From Mycolicibacterium vaccae NBRC 14118 = CIP 105934 (GTDB taxonomy: Bacteria; Actinomycetota; Actinomycetes; Mycobacteriales; Mycobacteriaceae), in the NCBI RefSeq assembly GCF_001552715.1, contig NZ_BCRS01000003.1, forward strand, positions 1 through 64,000: 64,000 nucleotides of DNA, read 5' to 3'. Position numbers and translations under genes: made by a program. The number at the start of each line of letters is the position of its first letter. Position 1 is the first letter of the stretch. Under the pieces are notes generated by a model. It was not told the origin of the DNA. It made no database searches and worked only from the letters and a program-made list of their open reading frames with translations. Shown one piece after another: positions 1 to 8,764 of this stretch.

Positions 1-353
1 GCCGATTCCCGCACGACCAGGGTGGCCCGCCACTCCGAGAGCGCCCCGCACTCCAGCGCGGCCAACGTGTGCGGCATCTCGGCCACCAACGCCTGCGCGA
101 ACCCCAGATGCCGGCCCCCACAGACCGGGGCGTCATGGCGGGCCAACGCCACCTCCGCCCCCAACCCCTTCCCACGCCGGGCGGCCGGCACACCGGCGGC
201 CTCCTCAGCGGCGCGGCGCCGTGCCGCCCACAACGCCGTGGCCCGCGCCTGGGCCGCCGCAGCCGCCGACTTCACCGCCTCACACCGCTCCACGACCGCC
301 CGTAGCTCGGCCTCACCGGCCGACTCCGAAACATCGAACAAACTTTCGAACAT
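1..353 (-). CDS. DUF222/13E12-family HNH endonuclease-like protein, 5' part only
   Basis: Translating the minus strand from the ATG at 353 gives an open frame that runs off the window edge (117 codons). It begins MFESLFDVSESAGEAEL, continues with an alanine/arginine-rich helical stretch (about residues 20-55), and then reads CGGRHLGFAQALVAEMPHT. This is the layout of the N-terminal DUF222 domain of the mycobacterial 13E12 repeat family, whose C-terminus usually carries an HNH nuclease motif. The HNH part would lie outside the window, so activity cannot be judged. The family is multicopy in mycobacteria and often sits at rearrangement points. The gene points away from the xylose cluster, and no strong ribosome site was noted upstream. 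Confidence 0.7.
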   Translation of the reverse strand, partial: MFESLFDVSESAGEAELRAVVERCEAVKSAAAAAQARATALWAARRRAAEEAAGVPAARRGKGLGAEVALARHDAPVCGGRHLGFAQALVAEMPHTLAALECGALSEWRATLVVRES

Positions 354-398
354 GTACCCGACGCTACCAACAGGCGCCGACAAGTTCCGACAAGCCGC

Positions 399-1793
399 CT
401 ACCGCAAGGTCAGCGGCGCCGCGGAGTGGTACTGGTCGAGCACCTGCGGTGTGGGATCGGCCTCGTAACGGGCCGTATCGCCGACAGACCAGTTCGGTGG
501 CTCCTGCTGACCCGAGAGCACCCAGGCTGCCTGGCGGGCCGCCCCCAGGGCCACGTACTCGGCCGGCGTCGGTACCTGCACCGGGGTGCCGAAGACGGCG
601 GGTGCGATGCGCCGCACCGCCTCGGACCGCGCGGCACCGCCGATGAGGATGATCCGGCGGGCATCGACTCCCTGGTCGCGGATCTTGTCGATGCAGAACG
701 CCATCGAGCTGAGCAGTCCTTCGACCGCTGCCCGGGCGATGTTGGCGGGGTGCAGGTTCCGCGTCGTGACTCCGTGTAGCGCGCCAGTGGCGTTCGGCAG
801 ATTGGGGGAGCGTTCGCCCTCGAAGTACGGCACCAGCACGAGGCCGTCAGCGCCGGCGGGTGCCGACAGCGCGAGCCGGTCGAACTCGTCGAAATCCACC
901 CGCAGCATCTCCGCGACCGCGGCCAGCACCGGCGCCCCGTTGAGCGTGCACACCAGGGGCAGCTGCCGGCCGGTCGCGTCGGCGAAGCCGGCCACGATGC
1001 CCTCGGGGTCATGCGGCGCCGCGTGCCCCACCGCGCTGACCACTCCGGACGTCCCCAGCGACACCACGCAATCACCGTCCGTCGCGCCCAAACCCAGTGC
1101 GGCTGCGGCGTTGTCGCCCGCACCTGGCCCGAGGACAACACCCTGCGGTGTCGCGCCTGCGGACTCCCGCGGGCCGAGCACCCCGGGCACCGTGGGGATC
1201 CGACCCCGCAGGGCGAGTGCCAACAGGTCGTACTGGTACTCGTCGCTCTCGGCCGAGTAATAACCGGTGCCGCTCGCATCGCTGCGGTCGGTACGCAGGT
1301 CGGCCAGGTCGGATGAGCCGGTCAACCGCCACGTCAGCCAATCGTGGGGAAGGCACACCGCCGCGGTGGCGTCGGCGTGCTGCGGTTCGTGATCGGCCAA
1401 CCACCGCAGCTTGGTCGCAGTGATCGCGGCGACCGGGACCACCCCGACACGCTTCGCCCACGCATCAGGCCCACCAAGCTCGTCGATGAGTTGCGTCGCA
1501 GCTTCAGCGGAGCGAGTGTCGTTCCACAACAGGGCATCTCGGACAACCTGCCCGGCTTCATCGAGGCACACCATGCCGTGCTGCTGCGCGCCCACCGAGA
1601 CGGCGGCCACGTCCTCGAAGCCACCGGCGGACGTGATCGTCTGCTGTAGCGCTTCCCACCACAGCCCGGGGTGGACCTCGGTGCCGCGAGGGTGCGGTGA
1701 CGTCGCGGTGCGCACCAGCCGACCGGTGTCGGCGTCACAGATCACCACCTTGCACGACTGGGTCGACGAGTCGATACCTGCGACGAGTGTCAT
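399..1793 (-). CDS. xylB: Xylulokinase (FGGY family)
   Basis: The 464-residue cytoplasmic kinase phosphorylates D-xylulose to xylulose 5-phosphate for the pentose phosphate pathway. The FGGY N-terminal signature is clear ([12 protein letters not shown], residues 4-15). The substrate-proximal [11 protein letters not shown] follows at about 67-77, and the C-terminal ATPase lobe has the typical [10 protein letters not shown] and [15 protein letters not shown] motifs. Length fits xylulokinases (about 450-500). The start ATG lies one base after the stop codon of the upstream ROK regulator, so the two are surely co-transcribed and probably translationally coupled. The divergent xylose isomerase at 3064 supports xylulose over other FGGY substrates such as gluconate or ribulose. 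Confidence 0.9.
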   Translation of the reverse strand: MTLVAGIDSSTQSCKVVICDADTGRLVRTATSPHPRGTEVHPGLWWEALQQTITSAGGFEDVAAVSVGAQQHGMVCLDEAGQVVRDALLWNDTRSAEAATQLIDELGGPDAWAKRVGVVPVAAITATKLRWLADHEPQHADATAAVCLPHDWLTWRLTGSSDLADLRTDRSDASGTGYYSAESDEYQYDLLALALRGRIPTVPGVLGPRESAGATPQGVVLGPGAGDNAAAALGLGATDGDCVVSLGTSGVVSAVGHAAPHDPEGIVAGFADATGRQLPLVCTLNGAPVLAAVAEMLRVDFDEFDRLALSAPAGADGLVLVPYFEGERSPNLPNATGALHGVTTRNLHPANIARAAVEGLLSSMAFCIDKIRDQGVDARRIILIGGAARSEAVRRIAPAVFGTPVQVPTPAEYVALGAARQAAWVLSGQQEPPNWSVGDTARYEADPTPQVLDQYHSAAPLTLR

Positions 1794-1794
1794 A

Positions 1795-2961
1795 TCAGAG
1801 CCCTCCCGGGTCGGCCAGTACCGGCGCGAACGCCAATTCCGCTGCGCCGATGACCAATGTGTCCGCGCCCAGCGTGGCGGGCACGACCCGAACCAGATCT
1901 CGGGGCGCGGCCATGCTGCGCCGTGCCAGCTCCTGGCGGAGCACTGTCCCGGCGTAGGTACAGAACACCCGCAGAAAACCGCCCAGGACGATCAGTCCGG
2001 GGTTCAACATGTTAACCGCGTTGCCGAGTGCGACGGCCAGTGCCCGGGCCTGGCGGTTCAGGACATCGAGCTCGGCGCCGCTCGGGCGTCCCGATCCTGC
2101 ACCGTCCAATTCGGCGAGCAGCCTGGTCAGCGGGGCCTGGATGACCTCCGTCTCCAGGCAACCCACGCTGCCGCAGTGGCACTGCTCGCCGCCACCGACG
2201 TAGGTGTGCCCGAGTTCGCCTGCATACCCGGCGACTCCCTCCAGCAGTCCGCCCGCGACCACGAATCCCGCACCGATGCCGCTCGGGCCACCGTTGACAT
2301 AGATCAGGTGTCCGGTGTCGTGGTGATTCCCGAAGAGGTATTCGGCGTTGGCGCCGACATTGGCGTCGTTGGCCGCGTAGACCGGTAATCCCGTGGCAGT
2401 GCTGAGCATCTGGCCGATCTCGACGTCATGCCAATCGAGGTTCGGGGCCAGCTGGACCGTCGACTCGGGGCCGTGCACCAGCCCGGGAACCGCGACGCCG
2501 ACGGCTGTCACCTCCTGATCGGTGCCCAGACTGCGCCGAATGGCGCCGATCGCCTCGGCCGCGATGGTCACGGTGTCGGTCGGCGTCGGTATCCGGTCGG
2601 TGGGGCAGCGGACCACCTTGCATACCTGGCCGCCCATGGACACGAGTCCCACGGTGACGGCGTCCACCTCGGGCGTGACGGACACGGCGACCACGCGATT
2701 GCCCGGGCGCACGATGGGGCTCGGACGTCCGACCTGTGCAATCGGTGGTCCGGGAGATTCCTCGACCAGGCCCTTGGTCACCAGTTCCTCGACGAGGTCC
2801 TTCGTGGTGGAGCGCGACAGGCCGGTGTGCCGGGTGAGTTCGGCGCGGCTGATCGCCCGCCGGCGGTGCACGAGGGTGAGAACACTGGACAGGTTCCGTC
2901 GCCGCACGTCGTCGGTGCTCGTCCCCACTCGCACTGCACGGTTGCCGTGCGTCGCCTTCAC
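1795..2961 (-). CDS. ROK-family xylose repressor (XylR-like)
   Basis: The 388-residue product has an N-terminal winged helix-turn-helix (about residues 20-75, with [15 protein letters not shown]) and a ROK sugar-kinase-like fold. The fold includes an [11 protein letters not shown]-type phosphate region and the ROK zinc motif [13 protein letters not shown] repressors bind a sugar and release DNA. I chose the GTG at 2961 because AAGGAGG sits 8 bases upstream; the frame stays open to an ATG at 3012, but that would place the start inside the promoter region of xylA. Its position, divergent from xylose isomerase and directly upstream of xylB, suggests that it controls both promoters in response to xylose. 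The effector is inferred from context. Confidence 0.85.
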   Translation of the reverse strand: MKATHGNRAVRVGTSTDDVRRRNLSSVLTLVHRRRAISRAELTRHTGLSRSTTKDLVEELVTKGLVEESPGPPIAQVGRPSPIVRPGNRVVAVSVTPEVDAVTVGLVSMGGQVCKVVRCPTDRIPTPTDTVTIAAEAIGAIRRSLGTDQEVTAVGVAVPGLVHGPESTVQLAPNLDWHDVEIGQMLSTATGLPVYAANDANVGANAEYLFGNHHDTGHLIYVNGGPSGIGAGFVVAGGLLEGVAGYAGELGHTYVGGGEQCHCGSVGCLETEVIQAPLTRLLAELDGAGSGRPSGAELDVLNRQARALAVALGNAVNMLNPGLIVLGGFLRVFCTYAGTVLRQELARRSMAAPRDLVRVVPATLGADTLVIGAAELAFAPVLADPGGL

Positions 2962-3063
2962 CGTGCACGCCTCCTTCACATTCGGCCTTGACAGTGTCGT
3001 AGACCACATCATAAGTTCGAGAAGAGAACAAAATCATAGCTTCTTGCTGTTTGGAGTATCCCG
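2962..3063. promoter_or_regulatory. Divergent ROK regulator/xylA promoter-operator region
   Basis: This 102 bp gap separates the regulator from xylA. On the plus strand a SigA-like promoter can be read: TTGACA (2988-2993), a 16 bp spacer, then CATAAG (3010-3015). Just after it lies a short dyad GTTC-N7-GAAC (3015-3029) and an imperfect direct repeat of ATCATA-n-(G/C)TTC (3008 and 3033). Either would be well placed for a repressor. The ribosome site GGAG at 3053-3056 precedes the xylA ATG. Operator assignment is a guess from position and symmetry. Confidence 0.4.
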
Positions 3064-4287
3064 ATGACTGTGCTCGAATCCGGCCGCGCCCTCGCCGAAA
3101 CGCTCATCCCGAAACGTGAGGACCGATTCTCGTTCGGTCTGTGGACCGTCGGATGGCCCGGCGTCGATCCGTTCGGCGTCGCCACCCGGCCCGCGCTGGA
3201 CCCGGTCGAGGCCGTGGAACGGTTGGCCGAACTGGGCGCGTACGGCCTGACCTTCCACGACGACGACCTGTTCGCCTTCGGTAGCTCCGATGCCGAGCGC
3301 CGGCGGGCAATCGACCGCGTGAACGCCGCACTCGGCGCCTCCGGTCTGGTGGTGCCCATGGTGACCACGAATCTGTTCACCCAGCCGGTGTTCAAAGACG
3401 GCGGCTTCACCAGCAACGACCGCGGAGTGCGCCGCTACGCGCTGCGCAAGGTGCTGCGCAACGTCGATCTCGCCGCGGAACTCGGCGCCCAGACCTTCGT
3501 AATGTGGGGTGGGCGCGAAGGTAGCGAGTACGACTCGGCCAAAGACGTCCAGGCCGCGCTGGAGCGCTACCGGGAGGCACTGAATCTGTTGTGCCAGTAT
3601 GTGATCGATCAGGGCAGCGAGATCCGGTTCGCCATCGAGCCCAAGCCCAACGAGCCGCGCGGCGACATCCTGCTGCCCACCGTCGGGCACGCACTGGCGT
3701 TCATCGAGACGTTGGAACATCCGGAGATGGTCGGGGTCAATCCCGAGACGGGCCACGAGCAGATGGCCGGGCTGAACTTCGCCCACGGGATCGCCCAGGC
3801 GCTCTACAGCGGCAAGCTGTTCCACATCGACCTCAACGGTCAGCGCGGTATCAAGTTCGACCAGGACCTGGTGTTCGGTCACGGAGACCTGGTCAACGCG
3901 TTCTCGCTGGTGGACCTGCTTGAGCACGGCGGACCGGACGGTTCGGCCAGCTATGACGGACCCCGCCACTTCGACTACAAGCCCAGCCGCACCGAGGACA
4001 GCAGCGGCGTCTGGGCCTCCGCGGCCGCCAACATGCGGATGTACCTGCTGCTGAGGGAGCGCGCTGCGGCGTTCCGCGCCGATCCGGCCGTCCAGGAGGC
4101 CATGGCCGCAGCCAAGGTGGCCGACCTGCGGCGCCCGACCCTCGCCGACGGCGAGACCTACGCCGACCTGCTGGCCGACCCGACCGCTTACGAGAACTTC
4201 GACACCGACGCGTACTTCGGCGGAAAGGGTTGCGGCTTCGTGGCCCTCCATCAGCTGGCGATCGAGCACCTGATGGGCGCCCGGTGA
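3064..4287 (+). CDS. xylA: Xylose isomerase
   Basis: The 407-residue TIM-barrel enzyme interconverts D-xylose and D-xylulose using two divalent metals. Family marks are visible: the active-site histidine in [11 protein letters not shown] (about 60-70), [14 protein letters not shown] (about 149-162), the metal-ligand segment [13 protein letters not shown] (about 194-206), and [10 protein letters not shown] followed by [17 protein letters not shown] (about 225-270). It resembles the shorter actinobacterial class I isomerases (about 385-390), slightly extended at the N-terminus. The start ATG has GGAG 7 bases upstream. It is first in a likely operon with the sugar importer at 4397-7574, so uptake and the first metabolic step are made together. 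Confidence 0.95.
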   Translation: MTVLESGRALAETLIPKREDRFSFGLWTVGWPGVDPFGVATRPALDPVEAVERLAELGAYGLTFHDDDLFAFGSSDAERRRAIDRVNAALGASGLVVPMVTTNLFTQPVFKDGGFTSNDRGVRRYALRKVLRNVDLAAELGAQTFVMWGGREGSEYDSAKDVQAALERYREALNLLCQYVIDQGSEIRFAIEPKPNEPRGDILLPTVGHALAFIETLEHPEMVGVNPETGHEQMAGLNFAHGIAQALYSGKLFHIDLNGQRGIKFDQDLVFGHGDLVNAFSLVDLLEHGGPDGSASYDGPRHFDYKPSRTEDSSGVWASAAANMRMYLLLRERAAAFRADPAVQEAMAAAKVADLRRPTLADGETYADLLADPTAYENFDTDAYFGGKGCGFVALHQLAIEHLMGAR

Positions 4288-4326
4288 GCCCGAGGCGGGG
4301 CCGGAACGGGCAAATCCCGCCCGGCA

Positions 4327-4340
4327 GTGATCTGGATCAC
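4327..4340. promoter_or_regulatory. Candidate CRP/cAMP-receptor site upstream of the sugar importer
   Basis: The 14 bp GTGA-TCTGGA-TCAC is a symmetrical match to the core of the CRP/GlxR consensus (TGTGA-N6-TCACA), lacking only the outermost T and A. It lies 56 bp before the binding-protein start. Just upstream (4307-4323) a small hairpin (CGGGC, 7 nt loop, GCCCG) follows xylA. Together they could give the importer its own catabolite-controlled promoter, separate from the one before xylA. Confidence 0.4.
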
Positions 4341-4396
4341 GGTATATGTCGAGAGGCACAACAAATGATCGTTACGAGTCGTCCGGAGGGATCTTC

Positions 4397-5476
4397 GTGA
4401 AGCGCACCAGCAGCCTGCTCGTCACCGCGGTGGTCGGAGTCGGCCTGACCATGACCGCATGCGGGTCGAACTCGGACTCGGGTTCGGGGTCCACCGCCGC
4501 CCAGGGCGGCGGCAAGATCGGGGTCATCCTGCCCGACACCAAGTCGTCGGTCCGCTGGGAGACCAAGGACCGGCCCGCGCTCGAGGCCGCGTTCACCGAC
4601 GCCGGCGTCGACTACACCATCCAGAACGCGGAGGGGTCGGCCGACACCATGGCCACCATCGCCGACGGCATGATCGCCGACGGCGTCACCGTGCTGGCCA
4701 TCGTCAACCTCGACTCCGACAGCGGTGCGTCGATCCAGCAGAAGGCTGCCGCGCAGGGTGTGAAGACCATCGACTACGACCGCCTGACGCTGGGCGGTTC
4801 GGCGGACGTCTACGTGTCGTTCGACAACACCAAGGTCGGCGAACTGCAGGGCCAGGGGCTCGTCGACTGTCTGGCCGGACGCCCCGCGAACGTGGTGTTC
4901 CTCAACGGTTCTCCGACCGACAACAACGCGACGCTGTTCAGCACCGGCGCGCACTCGGTCGTCGACGCGACGCCGTCGATCACGATCGTCGGCGAGCAGG
5001 CGGTCCCCGACTGGGACAACGACAAGGCGGTGACGATCTTCGAGCAGCTCTACACCGCGGCCGACGGCCGCGTCGACGGCGTGTACGCCGCCAACGACGG
5101 TCTGGCCGGATCGGTGATCTCGATCCTGGAGAAGAACAAGCGCGCGGGCCAGGTCCCGGTGACCGGGCAGGACGCGACGGTGGAAGGCCTGCAGAACATC
5201 CTGGCCGGCACCCAGTGCATGACGGTCTACAAGTCGGCCACCGAAGAGGCCGCCGCGCTCGCCGATGCCGCGATCGCGCTCGCCAACGGCCAACAGCCCG
5301 AGACCACCGGCACCTCACGCGACGACACCGGCGGCCGTGACGTGCCCTCGGTGCTGCTGATGCCGCAGTCGATCACCAAGGACAACATCAACGTCGTCTT
5401 CGACGACGGTGGCCAGTCCAAGGACGAGGTGTGCACCGGGCAGTTCGCCGCGGCGTGCACCGCCGCAGGCATGTGA
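4397..5476 (+). CDS. Sugar ABC transporter substrate-binding lipoprotein (XylF-like)
   Basis: The 359-residue periplasmic-binding-protein family lipoprotein captures the sugar outside the membrane. The N-terminus has a basic start (VKRTSS), a hydrophobic core and a lipobox-like MTAC, giving an acylated cysteine at about residue 22. It is followed by a Ser/Gly-rich tether. The mature part has the peripl_BP_4 pattern: IGVILPDTKSSVRWETKD, DYDRLTLGGSADVYVSFDN and a hinge/ligand segment VYAANDGLAGSVI. I chose the GTG at 4397 because GGAGGG lies 6 bases upstream; an in-frame ATG at 4346 has no such site. Xylose as substrate is inferred from XylF similarity and from the xylA/xylB neighbours. Confidence 0.87.
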   Translation: MKRTSSLLVTAVVGVGLTMTACGSNSDSGSGSTAAQGGGKIGVILPDTKSSVRWETKDRPALEAAFTDAGVDYTIQNAEGSADTMATIADGMIADGVTVLAIVNLDSDSGASIQQKAAAQGVKTIDYDRLTLGGSADVYVSFDNTKVGELQGQGLVDCLAGRPANVVFLNGSPTDNNATLFSTGAHSVVDATPSITIVGEQAVPDWDNDKAVTIFEQLYTAADGRVDGVYAANDGLAGSVISILEKNKRAGQVPVTGQDATVEGLQNILAGTQCMTVYKSATEEAAALADAAIALANGQQPETTGTSRDDTGGRDVPSVLLMPQSITKDNINVVFDDGGQSKDEVCTGQFAAACTAAGM

Positions 5477-6258
5477 TGGAACCGCACCCGCCGATCCTCG
5501 AACTACGGGGCGTCAACAAGAGTTTCGGCGTCGTCCACGTGCTGCACGATGTCGACTTCTGCGTATACCCCGGCCAGGTGACCGCGCTGGTCGGGGACAA
5601 CGGGGCCGGGAAGTCGACCCTGGTCAAGGCGATCGCCGGGATCCACCCGATCGACACGGGCACCTACCTGTTCGAGGGCGAACCGGTGAGCGTGCGCACC
5701 CCCAACGACGTGTCCGCGCTGGGCGTGGAGGTCGTGTACCAGGATCTGGCGCTGTGCGAGAACCTCGACATCGTCGAGAACATGTTCCTGGGAAGGGAAC
5801 TCAAGAGCCGCGGGATGCTCGATGAGGCACGGATGGAGACGATGGCCCGCGACGCGCTGACCTCGCTGTCGGTGCGGACGGTGAAATCTGTGCGCCAGCC
5901 GGTGTCCAGCCTGTCGGGAGGCCAGCGGCAGACCGTGGCCATCGCCAAGTCTGTGCTGTGGAACTCCAAGGTGGTCCTGCTCGACGAACCCACGGCCGCA
6001 TTGGGTGTGGCGCAGACCCGGCAGGTGATCGAGCTGGTGCGCGGACTTGCCGAACGCGGTCTCGGCGTTGTGCTGATCTCGCACAACATGAATGACGTGT
6101 TCGAGGTCGCCGACCGGATCTGCGCCTTGTACCTGGGACGAGTGGCCGCGGAGGTCAAGGCCTCCGACGTCACCCACGGCCAGGTCGTCGAACTCATCAC
6201 GGCCGGCCGATCGGGCAACCTCGGCCTGGCCCCGGCCGAAGCCGCCGAGTCGATGTGA
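5476..6258 (+). CDS. Sugar ABC transporter ATP-binding protein
   Basis: The 260-residue ATPase powers the importer. Walker A GDNGAGKST (about 37-45), the ABC signature SLSGGQRQ (about 142-149), Walker B VVLLDEPTAAL and the switch histidine in ISHN are all present. Its ATG overlaps the stop codon of the binding-protein gene by one base (TGATG), which indicates translational coupling. The protein has a single nucleotide-binding domain, unlike the two-domain XylG/AraG/RbsA ATPases of about 500 residues. It therefore presumably works as a homodimer, like FrcA-type subunits of actinobacteria and rhizobia. Confidence 0.88.
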   Translation: MEPHPPILELRGVNKSFGVVHVLHDVDFCVYPGQVTALVGDNGAGKSTLVKAIAGIHPIDTGTYLFEGEPVSVRTPNDVSALGVEVVYQDLALCENLDIVENMFLGRELKSRGMLDEARMETMARDALTSLSVRTVKSVRQPVSSLSGGQRQTVAIAKSVLWNSKVVLLDEPTAALGVAQTRQVIELVRGLAERGLGVVLISHNMNDVFEVADRICALYLGRVAAEVKASDVTHGQVVELITAGRSGNLGLAPAEAAESM

Positions 6259-6296
6259 ACCCCGTCCAACCCCGAGACACAGATGAGGCGCTCGAA

Positions 6297-7574
6297 ATGA
6301 CCACTGTCCGCACCGAATCCGGGCTCTCTACGGCCGAGTCCGGGTTCTCGGATGACCAGCGCACCGACGACACGTTCGGCGACGCGGTACGCGGATACCT
6401 GCAACGGGTCCGCGGCGGGGACATGGGATCCCTACCGGCTTTCCTCGGCCTGGTGGTGCTGTTCGTGGTCTTCGGCCTGGCCAACGACCGGTTCCTGTCC
6501 GCGCTGAACCTCGCCAATCTCATCACCCAGGCCGGGTCGATCTGCGTGCTGGCGATGGGCCTGGTGTTCGTGCTGCTGCTCGGCGACATCGACCTGTCGG
6601 CCGGCGTCGCCGGCGGGGTGGCGGCCTGCGCGATGGCGTTGGCCGTGGTGAACATGAGCTGGCCCTGGTGGGTCGCGATGGCGGCCGGGATCGCCTGCGG
6701 CGCAGTCATCGGGCTCGCGATCGGCCTGCTGCGCGCCAAGCTCGGCATCCCGTCGTTCGTCGTCACGCTGGCGTTCTTCCTCGGACTGCAGGGCGTCACC
6801 CTCAAGCTGATCGGCGAGGGCGGCTCGGTGCGCGTCGACAATCCGGTGATCCGCGGGCTGACGATCAGCAACCTGCCGGTCACCGTCGGCTGGACGATCG
6901 CCGCGGTGGTGGTGATCGGATTCGCCGCGCTGGAGTTCGGCCAGTACCAGCGCAAGCTGGCCCTGCAACTGGCCCACCCACCGGTCGGTGTGGTGGTCAT
7001 GAGGGTGGCCGCCGTGGCCGCGGTGGTGCTCGGCGTGACGTACGTGATGAGTGTCAACCGCAGCGTCAACGCCAGCGCCGAGATCCGGGGGATCCCCTAT
7101 GTGCTGCCGCTGATCCTGGTGCTGCTGATCGCGATGACCGTGGTGCTCAAGCGGACGTCCTACGGCAGGCACATCTACGCCGTCGGCGGTAACGCCGAAG
7201 CCGCACGCCGCGCGGGTATCCCGGTGGACCGCATCCGGGTGTCGGTGTTCGTCGTGTGCTCGTCGCTGGCCGCGTTGAGCGGCATCATCGCGGCGTCGTA
7301 CGCGGGTAAGGTGTCGGCCTCGTCGGGCGCGGGCAATACGCTGCTCTACGCCGTGGGAGCGGCGGTCATCGGCGGTACCAGCCTGTTCGGTGGCCGGGGC
7401 CGGGCGATCGACGCGGTGATCGGCGGGGTGGTGGTCGCGACCATCGCCAACGGCCTGGGTCTGCTCAACCAGTCGTCGTACATCAACTTCCTGGTGACCG
7501 GCGGCGTGCTGCTGTTGGCCGCCAGCGTCGACGCGATCTCGCGCCGCCGGCGTTCGTCGACGGGATTGAGTTAG
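6297..7574 (+). CDS. Sugar ABC transporter permease (XylH-like)
   Basis: The 425-residue membrane protein has a cytoplasmic N-terminal extension of about 40 residues and roughly ten or more hydrophobic helices. It belongs to the BPD_transp_2 family (RbsC/XylH). Typical motifs are VLAMGLVFVLLLGDIDLSAG, GIPSFVVTLAFFLGLQG, and RRTSYGRHIYAVGGNAEAARRAGI-like text near residue 300. I chose the ATG at 6297 because GAGG stands 8 bases before it; a GTG at 6255 overlapping the ATPase stop is the alternative and would add 14 residues. Its stop codon overlaps that of the convergent MFS gene (7571-7574), so the xylose operon ends here. Confidence 0.87.
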   Translation: MTTVRTESGLSTAESGFSDDQRTDDTFGDAVRGYLQRVRGGDMGSLPAFLGLVVLFVVFGLANDRFLSALNLANLITQAGSICVLAMGLVFVLLLGDIDLSAGVAGGVAACAMALAVVNMSWPWWVAMAAGIACGAVIGLAIGLLRAKLGIPSFVVTLAFFLGLQGVTLKLIGEGGSVRVDNPVIRGLTISNLPVTVGWTIAAVVVIGFAALEFGQYQRKLALQLAHPPVGVVVMRVAAVAAVVLGVTYVMSVNRSVNASAEIRGIPYVLPLILVLLIAMTVVLKRTSYGRHIYAVGGNAEAARRAGIPVDRIRVSVFVVCSSLAALSGIIAASYAGKVSASSGAGNTLLYAVGAAVIGGTSLFGGRGRAIDAVIGGVVVATIANGLGLLNQSSYINFLVTGGVLLLAASVDAISRRRRSSTGLS

Positions 7575-8764
7575 CCCGCTGGGCCGGAACGGGTCTCATC
7601 GGTGCCGCCGCGGACGCGATTCACACCGAACGTCGCCACGCCCGAGAGCGTCACGAGCGCGGCCAGCCCGAGGAAGCCCAGCGGCACGCTGGTCGCGGCC
7701 GCGACGGAGGCGACCAGCAGCGGACCTGCGGCGTCGCCGCATTCACGGCCGATCTCTGCGGCGCCCATGGTCTGACCCAGCCGTCCTTCAGATGTGGACC
7801 GGGCCAGCATGGTGAACGCCAGCGGTGTGATCAGCCCGCAACCCAGCCCGATGACGACCGCGGCGCACAGCAGGCCCGCCACCCCGGGGATCAGCACGGC
7901 GGCCAGTCCCGCTGCGGTGAGAAGCCCCCCGGCCGTGATGCCCGTGGTGACGGTGATCCGTCCCGAGTCGAGTGCGCGGCCGGCGGCGGGCTGCACGAGC
8001 GCCGTGGTCAGCGCGAGCACGGAAACGACGGCTCCGGTGACGACGGGCGACAGGCCGGCATGCGTGCCTGCGGCAGGTAGGAATCCGACGCCGGCCGCCA
8101 GTGCCGCACTGGCCGAGGCGAGTGCGAGAGTCGGTGTGACGAAGGATGATTCGGAGAACCGGCGCAGCGTGTCGAGCAGGGTCTGCCGCTGTCGGGGGAG
8201 CGGCTTCAGTGCGGGCACCGACACAGCTGCCCACACGGCGACGAGAGCGGCGAGCACCGCCGTCACCGCGAACAGCGTGCGCATCCCGCCCACGGCGACG
8301 AGCACGCCGCCCACCAGCGGCCCCAGCGTGTAGCCGATCGACTTGTAGGAGCCGTAGGTGCCGAACGCGCGACCGTGGGCGCCGGCCGGGGTCAGACGGG
8401 CCACGAGCGCTGACGCGGCAGGGGAGAACGCCGCGGCGCCCACACCCTGTCCGAAACGTCCGGCCCAGAGCCACGCGGTGTCGTCGGCCACCGCATAGGC
8501 AGCCGAGGCGACGGCGAAGACCAGCAACCCGGCGATCAGCACGGTGCGCGCGCCGATCCGGTCGGCAAGGGTCCCGAAGACCGGTTTGAGGACGACTTCG
8601 GCGCCGTCGTAGATCGCCAGCAGGGCACCCAGTGTCAGCAGTGATGCCGCGGTGCCGGTGGTGGTGGTGCCCAACGTGCCCGCGACCGCATGCGCACCGA
8701 AGGCCGTCGTGAACCCGGCAGCCAGCAACGGCGCCCGCTGGGCTGTGGGCGTCAGCCCAGCCAT
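7571..8764 (-). CDS. Major facilitator superfamily transporter
   Basis: The 397-residue protein is almost entirely hydrophobic, with the spacing of 12 membrane helices. The MFS motif-A region is visible in the loop after helix 2 (VFGTLADRIGARTV, about 60-73), and RFGQGVGAAAFSPAASALVAR (about 105-125) resembles the motif-B/C region of drug-efflux and shikimate-type carriers. The substrate is unknown. The start ATG at 8764 lies 13 bases inside the end of the aminotransferase gene, so it is the last gene of the minus-strand fadD3 operon. It may export or import a metabolite tied to sterol catabolism, but nothing in the sequence proves this. Confidence 0.8.
   Translation of the reverse strand: MAGLTPTAQRAPLLAAGFTTAFGAHAVAGTLGTTTTGTAASLLTLGALLAIYDGAEVVLKPVFGTLADRIGARTVLIAGLLVFAVASAAYAVADDTAWLWAGRFGQGVGAAAFSPAASALVARLTPAGAHGRAFGTYGSYKSIGYTLGPLVGGVLVAVGGMRTLFAVTAVLAALVAVWAAVSVPALKPLPRQRQTLLDTLRRFSESSFVTPTLALASASAALAAGVGFLPAAGTHAGLSPVVTGAVVSVLALTTALVQPAAGRALDSGRITVTTGITAGGLLTAAGLAAVLIPGVAGLLCAAVVIGLGCGLITPLAFTMLARSTSEGRLGQTMGAAEIGRECGDAAGPLLVASVAAATSVPLGFLGLAALVTLSGVATFGVNRVRGGTDETRSGPAG

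Noticed and set aside
3034-4359. A 441-codon open frame on the minus strand
   Set aside because: It is antisense to xylose isomerase, whose active-site motifs are complete.
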